A DNA stretch of 64,000 nucleotides from Chitinophaga sp. HK235 (GCF_018255755.1 NZ_CP073766.1:868001-932000); one strand, 5' to 3'. Positions 33,453 to 41,915 are shown, counted from the first letter of the stretch. Numbers and translations are program-made. The notes: generated by a model not told the origin, from the sequence alone.

Positions 33453-35081
33453 ATGACCAGACTTAAACTCTCCGCCATGCTGATGACGGGAGCCTTTGCC
33501 CTTGCGCAAAGCCTGTCAGCGTTGGCACAAACACCCGAAAGGCCCAAGCTTATTGTAGGGATCGTTGTAGACCAGATGCGTTGGGATTACCTGTATCGTT
33601 ATGCCGACCGCTATGAAGCCGGCGGCTTTAAAAGAATGCTGAATGAAGGTTTCACCTGTGAAAACACTACCATCAGTCATCTTCCGTCCTTTACCGCTGT
33701 AGGACACAGCACCGTATATACTGGCTCCGTACCGGCCATCCACGGCATCACGGGCAACGACTGGACCGACCAGCAAACCGGCAGAAAATGGTATTGCACC
33801 GAAGACACCATCGCCAAATCAGTAGGCAGCACCTCCACCGCCGGCCAGATGTCGCCACGCAACCTCCTGGCATCCACCATCACCGATGAACTGCGCCTGG
33901 CCACCAACTTCCGCTCTAAAGTAGTAGGCGTATCCCTGAAAGACCGCGCCTCCATTCTCCCCGCAGGACATACGCCCAACGGCGCTTTCTGGTTTGATGA
34001 TGCCAACGGCAGCTTCATCACCAGCACCTACTATATGAATGAACTGCCAGAGTGGGTAAAACGTTTCAACGCCAGACAACTGCCTGCCCAGCTCATGTCC
34101 AAACCCTGGGAAACACTCTACCCGATCAATACCTACGTGCAAAGCTCTGCTGACAATGTTTCCTGGGAAGGTACCTTTAGCGGCGAAAAAGCACCGGTAT
34201 TCCCCCATAACTTAAAAGAGATCTATAAAAAAAATCCAGGTAGTCTGCGCACCACCCCTTCCGGCAACACCCTCACCCTCGAATTTGCCAAAGCTGCCGT
34301 GGAAGGATATGATCTCGGCAATGGCACCGCCACCGACTTCCTCACCATCAACTGCGCCTCCACCGACTATGTAGGCCATCAATACGGTCCCAACTCCATA
34401 GAAGTGGAAGATACCTATCTGCGCCTCGACAAAGATCTTTCCGCCTTCTTCACTTACCTGGACCAGAAAGTAGGTAAAGGCAATTACCTCGTATTCCTCA
34501 CCGCCGACCATGGTGCAGCACATTCTGTTGGCTTTATGCAGGAACATAATCTGCCAGCAGGTTTCGTGAAAGACAAAGCCATGATGAGCAGCCTCGACAG
34601 CCTCCTGGCAGCCCGCTTCGGCGTGAAGGGACTGGTACGTTCCGGTATGAACTATCACGTGAACTATGATGTGGCCAAAATAGAAGCCAGCAAACTGGAC
34701 TATGATGCCATTAAAAAAGAAACCGTCAAATTCCTTCAGCAACAACCCGGTATCCAGTTCGCCGCTGATATCGACAACCTGGGTAACAGCCCTATACCGG
34801 AGCCCATCAAAACCATGATCAGCAACGGCTACAACCCAAAACGCACCGGCGCTGTTATGATCATCCCCGAACCAGGATGGTACCAGGGCTTCGAAAAAGG
34901 CACCACCCACGGCAACTGGAACCCTTACGATATCCATATTCCACTTGTATTCATGGGATGGCATGTGAAACACGGCGCCAGCAACGAAACCGTGCACATG
35001 ACCGACATCGCAGCCACCCTCGCCGACATGCTGCGCATCCAAATGCCAAACGGCTGCGTTGGACGCCCTATCAAATTTTGA
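33453..35081 (+). CDS. pafA: PafA-type phosphate-insensitive alkaline phosphatase
   Basis: 542 residues with a signal peptide (1-26, ending ALAQ). The alkaline phosphatase fold matches flavobacterial PafA closely: metal ligand D40 in VVDQMRWDYL, nucleophile T81 in PSFTAVGHSTVYTG, N102 in GNDW, the K/R pair in SLKDRASILPAG, then TADHGAAHS and a histidine in KGTTHGNWNPYD. PafA hydrolyses many phosphomonoesters, including glycerophosphates, in the periplasm regardless of free phosphate. Following GDPD, it would convert sn-glycerol 3-phosphate into glycerol plus phosphate, which GlpF imports. 131 bp after susD. Nucleophile and ligands are read directly; substrate is inference. Confidence 0.93.
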   Translation: MTRLKLSAMLMTGAFALAQSLSALAQTPERPKLIVGIVVDQMRWDYLYRYADRYEAGGFKRMLNEGFTCENTTISHLPSFTAVGHSTVYTGSVPAIHGITGNDWTDQQTGRKWYCTEDTIAKSVGSTSTAGQMSPRNLLASTITDELRLATNFRSKVVGVSLKDRASILPAGHTPNGAFWFDDANGSFITSTYYMNELPEWVKRFNARQLPAQLMSKPWETLYPINTYVQSSADNVSWEGTFSGEKAPVFPHNLKEIYKKNPGSLRTTPSGNTLTLEFAKAAVEGYDLGNGTATDFLTINCASTDYVGHQYGPNSIEVEDTYLRLDKDLSAFFTYLDQKVGKGNYLVFLTADHGAAHSVGFMQEHNLPAGFVKDKAMMSSLDSLLAARFGVKGLVRSGMNYHVNYDVAKIEASKLDYDAIKKETVKFLQQQPGIQFAADIDNLGNSPIPEPIKTMISNGYNPKRTGAVMIIPEPGWYQGFEKGTTHGNWNPYDIHIPLVFMGWHVKHGASNETVHMTDIAATLADMLRIQMPNGCVGRPIKF

Positions 35082-35109
35082 TCCCAGGGCTAAAGCCCTG
35101 GGCTATATT
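35082..35109 (+). repeat. REP-like palindrome, copy 2 (forward), abutting pafA stop
   Basis: TCCCAGGGC-TAAA-GCCCTGGG-CTATATT. The stem arms are 35083-35090 and 35095-35102. It begins at the base right after the pafA stop codon and forms an inverted pair with copy 3. Confidence 0.9.
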
Positions 35110-35173
35110 AGATTGGGGTTAAGACGGGGTGTTTTGAAAGAGATGGATGTTTTGATATCTTTTATATGAGTTG

Positions 35174-35232
35174 GTTAAATAATCGTTTTTTAAAGAGAAT
35201 GTTGTTTTTATATCTTCATGTTAAATAATCGT
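35174..35232 (+). repeat. Direct repeat GTTAAATAATCGT inside the inverted pair
   Basis: The 13-mer GTTAAATAATCGT occurs at 35174-35186 and 35220-35232, 46 bp apart, in the spacer of the REP-like pair. No gene lies here. Confidence 0.6.
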
Positions 35233-35241
35233 ACACGAAAA

Positions 35242-35266
35242 TAGCCCAGGGCTTTAGCCCTGGGAT
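35242..35266 (-). repeat. REP-like palindrome, copy 3 (reverse), pairs with copy 2
   Basis: TAGCCCAGGGCTTTAGCCCTGGGA at 35242-35265 is the reverse complement of copy 2 including its flank. Stem core CCCAGGGC-TTTA-GCCCTGGG at 35245-35264. The two copies enclose about 139 bp. Confidence 0.9.
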
Positions 35267-35279
35267 TTAATTATTTTGT

Positions 35280-35907
35280 ATGGGAATTATTGAGCAGTTA
35301 GCATCTTCATTAGGCCGCCGGGACGAAGTTCCCAATCAGGAACTGGCGGCTGCTATAGCCGGTAGCAAGGACAGTGGTGCTGTAAAGGAGCTCGTAACAC
35401 TTCTTCAACACAAGGATAAAAACATTCAGCACGACAGTATCAAAGTGCTATACGAAATTGGTGCTGTACAGCCGGCCATGATAGCATCTTATGTAAAGGA
35501 TTTCATTGCGTTGCTTGATAGCCGCAACAACCGGATGCAATGGGGCGCTATGACCGCACTGCAAGCCATTACAATGGAACAGCCGGCACAGATCTATGAC
35601 TCATTGGGTAAGCTGGCTGCCATTGCCGACAAAGGTTCGGTGATTACCAAAGATAATTACATGAGCATCCTTGTAAAGCTATACTCCGTAAAGGCTTATG
35701 CAGAAGCCGTATATCCCCTGTTCAACGAACAACTGCTGCAAAGGCCCCGTCAACCAGTTGCCGATGTATGCAGAACTCATGCAACCCTGCATTCAGACGC
35801 CCCACAAAACATTGTTCCGCCAGACACTGACAGCCAGACTTCCTGATATGGAAAAAGAATCCAAAAGGAAAAGAGTGGAGAAGGTCCTTAAAAAAACTGA
35901 AAAGTAA
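35280..35907 (+). pseudogene. HEAT-repeat-like protein, interrupted by one +1 frameshift
   Basis: Frame 1 (35280-35846) gives a helical repeat protein: IIEQLASSLGRRDE, AVKELVTLLQHKDKNIQHDSIKVLYEIGAVQPAMIA, FIALLDSRNNRMQWGAMTALQAITM, with HEAT-like alpha-hairpins. Its last 30 residues after LLQ turn into non-helical nonsense (RPRQPVADV...). Frame 2 from 35698 continues sensibly as PVNQLPMYAELMQPCIQ... LPDMEKESKRKRVEKVLKKTEK up to 35907. Deleting one C from the CCCC run at 35745-35748 joins them into about 208 residues. Either a recent inactivating mutation or an assembly error. Function unknown; likely a scaffold. It starts just after a REP-like copy. Confidence 0.8.
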
Positions 35908-35915
35908 GAAGCCCA

Positions 35916-38099
35916 TCAGGGATGCTGAGGCTCCTTACTTTCTATTCGCAGATTTTTCCGGATTACCTGATAAATATCCTTTTCCCGGAAAGGCTTCATC
36001 AACCAATCATTAAACCCTGAACGTCTGAAATCACGAACATCCTGTTCGGTAATATCCGCTGTCAGCGCGATTACTGCCACATTGGCCTTTTGGGGATCAT
36101 TATCTTTTCTGATCTTTTCTATTACTTCCAGCCCGCTGAATTTAGGCATATGAAGGTCCAGCAGCACCAGATCATAACGGTTGCGCTTAAAAAGATCCAA
36201 TGCGATTTCCCCATCACGGGCCATATCAAAACGACATTTCCAGCGGGTAAGTATCATTTTCATTAACAACAGATTCATCTCCTGATCTTCCGCCACCAGC
36301 ACATAAAGGCCTTCCATAAAGGCACCTGAAGGGGCTTCTGTTTTCTGTTGGGTAACAATAACCGTCTGCGGCATGGACACAACTTCATATGGTATCCGGC
36401 AGATGAACTGTGTTCCTTTGTTGACTTCACTGGTATAGGTGATCTCTCCCCCATGCAGTTCCACCAACCTTTTGGTAATAGCCAGGCCCAGACCGGTGCC
36501 CTTTACAGTCACCCTTGCAGGTGCAGCCTGATAGAAGCGTTCAAAGAGGTTAGCCTGCGCTTCTTTGCTGATGCCTTCTCCTGTATCAGTGACAATAAAT
36601 GTAAACAGTGCACGGGTTTCGGTTTGCTTCTCCAGTTTAGCCGTCACCGTTACACTGCCACTGGAAGTATATTTGGTGGCATTGCTGATAAGGTTTAACA
36701 ATATCTGTTTAAGGCGAAACGCATCTCCCCTTACTTCCCAGCGATGATCACCTTCAAAGTCGGGGAAGAACCCCAGATTCTTTTGCGTAGCCAGTATACG
36801 GGTAGTGCTGATTACCTCTTCGAAGGCTGTATACAATACGAATGGCTCTTGCAACAGTGAGATATAATCTTTTTCGAGCTTGGAAAAATCAAGTACATCA
36901 TTCACCACCTGCATCAGCATATCAGCGGCCACTTCTACAGAACGCAACTGCTCACGCTGGGTGGCAGAGAGCCCCGAGTAGGAAAGCTGTTCACTGAAAC
37001 CTACCACGGCATTCAGCGGTGTACGTATTTCGTGACTCATGTTAGCCAGGAAATCGGTTCGCATACGGGCTTCTTCCCTGGCAGCAGTTGCACTGTCCAT
37101 GAGCTGCCGGTTCTTTTTCCTCAATTCATATGCTGCCCCTGTCAAAGCCAGCAATAGAAGAGCCAGCAGGCTTCCACCCCATACAGCAATCGTTTTTATT
37201 TTACCAGTGTCCTGGTGTATTATGCTGCCGGCGTGTTGCCGTTGTTGTTCCAGTGCGACAGTAGCTTTATCTCTCAGTGCAAGGATCAGCGTGTCCATCT
37301 GCGCCAGCATGGCGATATTGGTACCTGCCAGAGATTGCTCGCTGGTATTGATTTTCATCCGGTTGGCCAACTGAGTGCGCAGTATCTTTTTATAGTAACC
37401 ATTTACATCGTTGATGATATCTTTCATGCGCTGGGCATCATAGTCTGACTTATCGACCACCTTGCCGCTTTTCGTTTTCACCATCACTGCCATCTGTGCT
37501 TTGACCGTATCTCCCTTGTTCTTATTGGAGAAGGCATTGCCCAGGCGTTTAAAGAGTCCCTTCTTTTTCTCCGGCGCCGACACAATGTTACTAACGGTAT
37601 CCATGGTCACGTTATCCTTTTTGATCTGTGCAACCTTATATGCGGGGATACTATTGAGCAGTTTATCGATCCTGTCATCTGTCAGGGAGGAAGAAAGCAT
37701 GGAGTCGGTGGCTTTTTTGAGCTGCGTTATCCGCTCCGACATGGCTGTTTTTTGAGCGATCAATTCGTTGAACTGCTGATGATCATTCAGTCCGCTCAGC
37801 ATGCTGCTGATGGAATCTACGGCCGACAATACCTCTGCCAGTTGTGCAGAAAAGGATTTCAGAAAATGTTTATCATAGGTTACGGTAAACAGGCGAAAAT
37901 TACTTTCAGCACGGTTGAGTGTCAGCAATGCATCGTCCATGAGGCGTATGCCGGGATTGTCCTGTAGTAAGGTATCCGTTGATTTCAGCAACTTACCGGC
38001 ACTTTGCTGGTGTACAGAGAATCCATAATAAAAAAGCCAGCCTGTAACAGCTACAGTCAGGGCTATCAGTACTTTAAAAAAATTAAACGATCGAAGCAT
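35916..38099 (-). CDS. Hybrid sensor histidine kinase / response regulator
   Basis: 727 residues. TM1 about 8-26; an extracytoplasmic helical sensor region (about 30-300, containing a lysine-rich segment 177-197); TM2 about 303-323; a short coiled coil; HisKA with phospho-accepting H356 in FLANMSHEIRTPLNAVVGFSEQL; HATPase_c about 450-575 with ILLNLISNATKYT (N box) and DTGEGISKEAQANLFERFYQ; C-terminal receiver about 595-715 with acceptor Asp in LVLLDLHMPKFSGLEVI. No HAMP is obvious. There is no DNA-binding output, so a separate regulator or the single-domain protein at 6.6 kb could receive the phosphate. Convergent with the HEAT pseudogene. Confidence 0.94.
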   Translation of the reverse strand: MLRSFNFFKVLIALTVAVTGWLFYYGFSVHQQSAGKLLKSTDTLLQDNPGIRLMDDALLTLNRAESNFRLFTVTYDKHFLKSFSAQLAEVLSAVDSISSMLSGLNDHQQFNELIAQKTAMSERITQLKKATDSMLSSSLTDDRIDKLLNSIPAYKVAQIKKDNVTMDTVSNIVSAPEKKKGLFKRLGNAFSNKNKGDTVKAQMAVMVKTKSGKVVDKSDYDAQRMKDIINDVNGYYKKILRTQLANRMKINTSEQSLAGTNIAMLAQMDTLILALRDKATVALEQQRQHAGSIIHQDTGKIKTIAVWGGSLLALLLLALTGAAYELRKKNRQLMDSATAAREEARMRTDFLANMSHEIRTPLNAVVGFSEQLSYSGLSATQREQLRSVEVAADMLMQVVNDVLDFSKLEKDYISLLQEPFVLYTAFEEVISTTRILATQKNLGFFPDFEGDHRWEVRGDAFRLKQILLNLISNATKYTSSGSVTVTAKLEKQTETRALFTFIVTDTGEGISKEAQANLFERFYQAAPARVTVKGTGLGLAITKRLVELHGGEITYTSEVNKGTQFICRIPYEVVSMPQTVIVTQQKTEAPSGAFMEGLYVLVAEDQEMNLLLMKMILTRWKCRFDMARDGEIALDLFKRNRYDLVLLDLHMPKFSGLEVIEKIRKDNDPQKANVAVIALTADITEQDVRDFRRSGFNDWLMKPFREKDIYQVIRKNLRIESKEPQHP

Positions 38100-38302
38100 A
38101 TTAGCTTTAGCATTGGTTTGTTTTAATAAACAAGGGATAGAAGAGTCACCGGAAATTCGACAATCTTTGGGTCATTCGAATAAATGCAGCGATATGGTTA
38201 GTATATATTCCGGAACCAGTAAGATACTAAAAAAAGAATATAAGGATCAGCCTGCTGGCGCAAATTGCACCAGCAGGCACTTATGCAGAAAGGTTGTTCC
38301 TG

Positions 38303-39286
38303 TTAAAGATACCAGACTTCATCGGCGTGTGTGGAGATGTACACGGTATCTCCTTTTTTCACCTGGCTTTTGCTTGTCCGGATAGTAATCGTGTCTTTGG
38401 ACAAGGTCACAACAGTTTCATAGAAACTACCGAAGAAGTGTACACTTTTTACTTTTCCTTTCAGGGCAGACTTGCCTTCTTCCACGATCTGAAAACTTTC
38501 GGGACGCAGGAAGAGGCTTTTGCCATTTTCCACCACTCCTGGCAGACCGGCAAATTTTTTGGCTTTAGCAGGGCTGATCAGGTTATAGGAACCCAGCAGA
38601 CCAGCAGTATATTCATTAACGGGCTGGCCATATACCTGCTGAGGTGTACCTCTTTGTACAATCTCTCCATCTTTCATGATCATCACTTCATCTGCCCACG
38701 AAAGCAGGTCCTGCGGGTCGTGGGAGATCAGCATGCAGGTGATGTCCAGGTTTTCGGAGATGTCCCGGATCACCTCTTTTAGTTTGTTTTTATGGATCAG
38801 GTCCAGGTTGGAGTAAGGTTCATCGAGCAAAAGCAGGCGGGGAGCTGTTACCAGCAGACGGGCCAGAGCAATCCGTTGTTTCTCTCCTCCCGACAGCTGG
38901 TCTGTTTTACGTTTCAGCAGATGCGTGATCTGACAGAGATCAAACAGTTCCACGGAAGAGTCTTCCGTCAGTTTGTTGTTATAGGAAAGAATTTCTTCTA
39001 CCCGGTAGTTATTACGCAGTTCAAAATGCTGGGAGAGATAGGCGATGCCCGGCTGTCCCGGGATCAGCACTTCCAGCGGTCCTTCTACTCTGACTTCCTC
39101 AAAGGATACTTTGCCGGCATCGGGCTGTACAAAACCACCGATCATTTTCAGCAGCGTACTTTTACCAGAACCGGTTTCCCCCGCAATAGCCACTTTCTGG
39201 AATTTTTCTACCGTAAAACTGATATCCTTTACTACCGGTACCCCCAACTGGTTTTTACTGATATTGGAGACTGTTAAAAAACTCAT
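38303..39286 (-). CDS. ABC transporter ATPase with C-terminal TOBE-like domain, orphan
   Basis: 327 residues. Walker A AGETGSGKSTLLKM (about 34-47), Q-loop LSQHFEL, signature LSGGEKQRIALARLL (about 133-147), Walker B LLLLDEPYSNLD, H-loop LISHD. The C-terminal 90 residues, SLFLRPESFQIVEEGKSALKGKVKSVHFFGSFYETVVTL, resemble the TOBE/OB regulatory part of FbpC/PotA/CysA-type ATPases for ferric, polyamine or anion import. No permease or binding protein is adjacent. Its mRNA carries a 32-codon leader frame and a terminator hairpin (39321-39345) just upstream, which suggests attenuation. Substrate unknown. Confidence 0.9.
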   Translation of the reverse strand: MSFLTVSNISKNQLGVPVVKDISFTVEKFQKVAIAGETGSGKSTLLKMIGGFVQPDAGKVSFEEVRVEGPLEVLIPGQPGIAYLSQHFELRNNYRVEEILSYNNKLTEDSSVELFDLCQITHLLKRKTDQLSGGEKQRIALARLLVTAPRLLLLDEPYSNLDLIHKNKLKEVIRDISENLDITCMLISHDPQDLLSWADEVMIMKDGEIVQRGTPQQVYGQPVNEYTAGLLGSYNLISPAKAKKFAGLPGVVENGKSLFLRPESFQIVEEGKSALKGKVKSVHFFGSFYETVVTLSKDTITIRTSKSQVKKGDTVYISTHADEVWYL

Positions 39287-39320
39287 ATTTCCTGTTTATA
39301 CCTTGCCCTACAGCAACAAA

Positions 39321-39345
39321 AAAACCTCTTGGTACAAGAGGTTTT
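39321..39345 (-). terminator. Leader terminator (attenuator) ahead of the ABC ATPase gene
   Basis: AAAACCTCTTG (39321-39331) pairs with CAAGAGGTTTT (39335-39345) with a 3-nt loop. Read on the minus strand it is followed by TTTTTTTG, a good rho-independent terminator. It lies 35 bp before the ATG of the ABC ATPase gene and is not at the end of any annotated gene, so it probably attenuates that gene or ends a short leader RNA. Confidence 0.8.
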
Positions 39346-39442
39346 ATATTCCTGTGGTCTTGATGGCGTTTATTATCAAAAAATCATTCTGTCCGAAATT
39401 AGCGCTTGATATCCATCTCCGGCAGGTGTTAATAAAATCCAT
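39344..39442 (-). CDS. Candidate 32-residue leader peptide of the ABC ATPase gene
   Basis: A frame from ATG 39442 to TAA 39344-39346 encodes 32 residues beginning MDFINTCRRW and ending INAIKTTGI. The stop codon overlaps the first base of the 5' arm of the terminator hairpin. It starts about 20 nt after a good -7 box. The ORF-plus-hairpin arrangement is that of a translational attenuator or ribosome-arrest leader. Peptides of this size can arise by chance, so existence is not proven. No homologous family known to me. Confidence 0.5.
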   Translation of the reverse strand: MDFINTCRRWISSANFGQNDFLIINAIKTTGI

Positions 39443-39462
39443 TTAAAAGAACTTTAATCCGA

Positions 39463-39494
39463 CAAATATAACAGAAATCGGGGCAAATGGCAAG
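39463..39494 (-). promoter_or_regulatory. Promoter of the leader peptide and ABC ATPase gene
   Basis: On the minus strand, a -33-like CTTG (plus 39491-39494) and a perfect -7 TATATTTG (plus 39463-39470) are separated by 20 bp, matching the Bacteroidota TTTG-N19-TAnnTTTG consensus. Transcription would start near 39455, about 13 nt before the leader ATG. Confidence 0.75.
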
Positions 39495-39530
39495 TCTGTA
39501 TGACCATCGGGATCTGTCACGCAGGCTGGT

Positions 39531-39592
39531 GGCGGGTATACGCCCTCACAAAAAACAGGCGGACATCTGCATCCAGAGGGTGTATATACGCC
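39531..39592. promoter_or_regulatory. Imperfect inverted repeat upstream of the GlxA-type regulator
   Basis: GGCGGGTATACGCCCTC (39531-39547) and GAGGGTGTATATACGCC (39576-39592) form a 17-bp inverted repeat with three mismatches. It lies about 50 bp upstream of the regulator gene and could be its own operator. It is in the 352-bp gap that also holds the ABC leader. Confidence 0.5.
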
Positions 39593-39638
39593 AAAGTGAG
39601 GGGTTGATCCCGACAATGAGCTGATTTACCTTTAACAA

Positions 39639-40622
39639 ATGAAACACATATCAATCCTGGTTCCGAGAGGAGCCGTGCTGGGCAGTATTGAAGGACCCCG
39701 TCAGGTGTTTACCGAGGTAAACAAGATGCTTAAAAACATCGGGGACGCTTCCTTATTTAAGATACAACTGGTAGGGCTTAGCCCGGAAGTGCCGGCATGC
39801 GGAGGTACGTATACTGTTTTTGCAGATGCCACCATCAAGGAGATCCCCAAAACAGATCTCATTATTATTCCGGCACTGGATGGTGATATGAACAAGTTGC
39901 TGGAACAAAACAAAGACTTTATTCCCTGGATCATACATCAGTATAAGGCGGGTGCCGAAGTTGCCAGCCTCTGCGTTGGTGCTTTCCTGTTAGCCTCCAC
40001 GGGTCTGGTAACCGGGCGTAAATGCGCTACTCACTGGATGGCGGCCAACGATTTCCGGAGAATGTTTCCGCAGGTAAACCTGGTGGAGGACCGAATCATC
40101 ACCGATGAATTTGGTATCTACTCCAGCGGTGGTGCGTTTTCCTATCTCAATCTTATCCTTTACCTGATTGAGAAATACTGCAGCAGACAGATCGCTGTTT
40201 TCTGTGCCAAAGCGTTCCAGATAGACATTCAGCGCGACAGCCAGTCGCCCTTCACTGTTTTCAGAGGCCAGAAAGACCATGAAGATGAACCTATCCTTAA
40301 AGCACAGGAATTCATTGAACAGAATTACACCGAAAAAATAACGGTAGACCAGCTAGCCTGTATGTTTACATTGGGCCGCAGAAACCTGGAACGCCGGTTC
40401 AAAAAAGCCACTTCCAATACAGTAGTGGAATATATCCAGCGTGTGAAAATAGAAGCCGCTAAAATGAGCCTGGAATCATCCCGTGAGAATGTTAACGAGG
40501 TGATGTACAATGTAGGATATACCGATCCCAAAGCCTTCCGGATCACATTCAGGAAGATTACCGGGATGTCGCCGATACAGTATAGGAATAAGTATAACAA
40601 GGAAACCGAACTGGAACTGTGA
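39639..40622 (+). CDS. GlxA-family AraC/XylS transcriptional regulator
   Basis: 327 residues. An N-terminal DJ-1/PfpI-like domain (about 1-180): ISILVPRGAVLGSIEGPRQVF, LIIIPALDG, the nucleophile-elbow-like SLCVGAFLLASTGLVTGRKCATHW, with Cys near residue 112. The C-terminal AraC DNA-binding domain (about 225-318) has two HTHs: ITVDQLACMFTLGRRNLERRFKKATSNTVVEYIQRVKIEAA and NVNEVMYNVGYTDPKAFRITFRKITGMSPIQYR. Members sense a metabolite with the DJ-1 domain. The neighbour DMT transporter is convergent, and the target is not known; the inverted repeat just upstream suggests autoregulation. Confidence 0.95.
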   Translation: MKHISILVPRGAVLGSIEGPRQVFTEVNKMLKNIGDASLFKIQLVGLSPEVPACGGTYTVFADATIKEIPKTDLIIIPALDGDMNKLLEQNKDFIPWIIHQYKAGAEVASLCVGAFLLASTGLVTGRKCATHWMAANDFRRMFPQVNLVEDRIITDEFGIYSSGGAFSYLNLILYLIEKYCSRQIAVFCAKAFQIDIQRDSQSPFTVFRGQKDHEDEPILKAQEFIEQNYTEKITVDQLACMFTLGRRNLERRFKKATSNTVVEYIQRVKIEAAKMSLESSRENVNEVMYNVGYTDPKAFRITFRKITGMSPIQYRNKYNKETELEL

Positions 40623-40690
40623 TGGGTGTGATAATTGTGATGGATGTGATAGATGTAGATGATAAATGTTTTACTGCTCTTATCTTATTA

Positions 40691-40721
40691 TGATCGGGTG
40701 GCTGTTGATAGCAGCCACCCG
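40691..40721. terminator. Bidirectional terminator between the GlxA regulator and the DMT gene
   Basis: ATCGGGTGGCTG (40691-40702) and CAGCCACCCGAT (40710-40721) form a perfect 12-bp stem with a 7-nt loop, with TTTATATTTT downstream on the plus strand. Confidence 0.85.
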
Positions 40722-40730
40722 ATTTATATT

Positions 40731-41636
40731 TTAGTGTAAGGCTTCTTTCGTCCGTCGTGATTTCAGCAGGTTCAGCATGGCTGTGGCTACCAGCATGATG
40801 ATCACACCCAGCCATTGCCGCCCACCTACTTCTTCTTTCAGGACCAGATGCGAGCAGATCACCGCCACCGGCAGCTCTGCTGTCATAATGATGGCGCTGA
40901 GGCTGGCGCCGATTTTTGGGATACCAGCCGCAAACAATACCGGTGGTATTACAGTCCCAAACAGAGACAGGAACAGCGCCCATTTCAGTAATCCCGGTCC
41001 GAAGTGAGTACTGGCTATCAGGTCCGGAGCATTAAAAAGAAAAATACCCAGCGTGGACCCGGCCATGATTACCACACTTTTGCGCAACGGCTGTATAAGA
41101 GTGCCTACGCGGCTGTTGGCCACCACATATATAGCGTACAACAAAGCAGAAAGTCCTGCAAAGGCCAGACCGGTGACAGAGAGTCTGCCACTCCCCTGTT
41201 TGAGCAGCCCGCCAGACAATACCGTTCCACCGAGAATAAAAAGGATTGTCAACAGTTCGGGCAGCCCGGGCCGTTGTTTATAGAACACCCAGTCTATCAG
41301 CACACCGATCCAGGTGAACTGCATCAGTATTACAATTGCAATAGAAGCCGGGATGTATTGTACGGACACATAATACACAAAGGTGGTGAGTCCTATCGTG
41401 GTGCCGGTGAGCAACAACGGCCAGCGGTCCTGCCAGGAAAGACGAACCTGATCTGTGCCCTGTTTACGGTTACCGTATAGCCGTACCAGTAGCCATAAAA
41501 ACATCATCCCTGAAAATGCCTGTGTAACGGCTATCTCCGCCGCTGTATATCCTTCCCGGTAGGCTAATTTGACAAAAGTGGATAAAATGCCGAAGCTACA
41601 TGCGCCGACAAAAACCATCCATATATACCTGTTCAT
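40731..41636 (-). CDS. DMT superfamily transporter (EamA domain)
   Basis: 301 residues with about ten transmembrane helices and two EamA repeats. Typical segments: MVFVGACSFGILSTFVKLAYREGYTAAEIAVTQAFSGMMFLW (first repeat) and GLAFAGLSALLYAIYVVANSR, ELPVAVICSHLVLKEEVGGRQWLGVIIMLVATAMLNL (second). DMT exporters carry amino acids, nucleotides or drugs; the substrate here is not readable. Convergent with the GlxA-type regulator. Nothing obvious in the 310 bp upstream (41637-41946) except two small hairpins. Confidence 0.92.
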   Translation of the reverse strand: MNRYIWMVFVGACSFGILSTFVKLAYREGYTAAEIAVTQAFSGMMFLWLLVRLYGNRKQGTDQVRLSWQDRWPLLLTGTTIGLTTFVYYVSVQYIPASIAIVILMQFTWIGVLIDWVFYKQRPGLPELLTILFILGGTVLSGGLLKQGSGRLSVTGLAFAGLSALLYAIYVVANSRVGTLIQPLRKSVVIMAGSTLGIFLFNAPDLIASTHFGPGLLKWALFLSLFGTVIPPVLFAAGIPKIGASLSAIIMTAELPVAVICSHLVLKEEVGGRQWLGVIIMLVATAMLNLLKSRRTKEALH

Positions 41637-41798
41637 TGATCGCTGATTGTTTGAAATTATTTAAAAGAAAAATGTAATACAGAAGCCTGTTGAGCTACAG
41701 GCGCAACAAAACAACCAGGTCAACGGACACAGAAAATCATATGAAGGAATAGACTATCGCTTCAGAAAAGAAATGCCGGAGCAGCTATATACCGGTTG

Positions 41799-41915
41799 TT
41801 TTGCTTAGCAAACAACTGCGGGCGGAGGTGTATTGGAGAAGATTACCTGAAACATATTTTTTTGATTATGGGGACAAGATAGAAAAAAAAGATGAATTAC
41901 AAGCTTGAAACGAAG
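41799..41915. other. Intergenic stretch with small hairpins, no gene seen
   Basis: The gap 41637-41946 between the DMT transporter and the VOC gene has no credible coding sequence. A stem near 41799-41820 (GTTGTTTTGC with GCAAACAAC) and another near 41896-41936 (TTACAAGC with GCTTGTAA) may be promoter-region or termination structures. Confidence 0.3.

Noticed and set aside
40621..40668. GATGTG-rich stretch after the GlxA-type regulator
   Set aside because: Simple low-complexity sequence between convergent genes with no defined unit or function.
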